Positions 63,898 through 64,000 of a stretch of DNA of 64,000 nt are shown piece after piece. The stretch is from the NCBI GenBank assembly GCA_016744295.1, contig JADGEQ010000021.1:1-64000 (forward strand), given 5' to 3'. The position numbers were made by a program, and so were the translations under genes. The notes under the pieces are model-generated. The model was not told the DNA's origin. It searched no databases and worked only from the letters and a program-made list of their open reading frames with translations. Position 1 is the stretch's first letter. Every line of letters begins with the position of its first letter. The DNA is from Desulfobacteraceae bacterium. Its GTDB lineage: Bacteria; Desulfobacterota; Desulfobacteria; Desulfobacterales; Desulfobacteraceae.

Positions 63898-64000
63898 ATG
63901 AAGCATTTTTCTCCCACAAAGGAATTTCGATCTTCCAAGACTCTATTTCAGCGAAAGGCAAAAGCCTTCTTGATGCTAGTTACGATAATCATATCGTCAT
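63898..64000 (+). CDS. N-terminus of a membrane or secreted protein, cut by the window end
   Basis: ATG with AAAGGGA upstream, then 34 codons to the end of the window. A basic N-terminal stretch (TLFQRKAKA) leads into a hydrophobic segment (FLMLVTIIISS) that is the start of a signal peptide or first transmembrane helix. A chemoreceptor or sensor kinase would fit this layout but nothing proves it. Confidence 0.55.
   Translation, partial: MKHFSPTKEFRSSKTLFQRKAKAFLMLVTIIISS

Overview
The window reads as a chromosomal segment of a Gram-negative, anaerobic-type bacterium, most likely a sulfate-reducing Desulfobacterota (Desulfobacteraceae-like). This is an inference from gene content: a FadL-type outer-membrane protein, an MltD muramidase, a sigma-54-driven psp operon, a cobalamin riboswitch with a CobT fusion, a likely UGA-encoded selenocysteine in a tiny zinc-ribbon protein, many two-component and chemosensory genes, and moderate G+C. 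There is no rRNA, tRNA, prophage, insertion sequence or CRISPR array.

Layout. 0.1-9.3 kb: a minus-strand locus with a saccharopine-dehydrogenase-like enzyme, an Asp/Glu-racemase-family enzyme and a complete peptide/opine-type ABC importer (binding protein, two permeases, two ATPases), with a divergent GntR/FCD regulator. 9.3-15.8 kb: a chemoreceptor, a LonB-like protease and a 7TM-GGDEF diguanylate cyclase. 16.1-18.7 kb: a promoter and a tight three-gene operon of a cupin, a 537-residue protein with GalT/HIT-like traits and an unrecognised small protein. 18.7-23.4 kb: NADP- and NAD-dependent glutamate dehydrogenases side by side. 23.7-27.4 kb: MaoC-like hydratase, EamA exporter, SulP transporter.

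27.4-31.4 kb: a consensus sigma-70 promoter, a cobalamin riboswitch, a TrpD-family phosphoribosyltransferase, a 66-residue protein and a zinc medium-chain dehydrogenase fused to CobT. This looks like a corrinoid-controlled operon for lower-ligand chemistry and is the best candidate for an undescribed pathway. 31.4-41.3 kb: FadL, divergent argR/argG, gpt, the putative small selenoprotein, a class I/II aminotransferase, a Tat-targeted flavodoxin-ferredoxin protein, a frameshifted PAS-GGDEF gene and MltD. 41.3-44.3 kb: pspF divergent from pspABC with a good sigma-54 promoter.

44.3-58 kb: DUF5076-like protein, PhzF-like protein, a decayed D-amino-acid dehydrogenase tail, then a minus-strand signalling cluster (hybrid histidine kinase, NtrC-type regulator, receiver-like protein, chemoreceptor, a CheA lacking its HPt domain, CheW), followed by an ATP-grasp ligase overlapping a LysE-type exporter, and YchJ. 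58-64 kb: a SWIM/SNF2 helicase, proB-proA, and the start of a membrane or secreted protein cut by the window end.

A recurring feature is short tandem repeats of 12-15 bp at gene boundaries. Two of the arrays have 14-bp units that begin on a stop codon, which suggests frequent slippage duplication at 3' gene ends.
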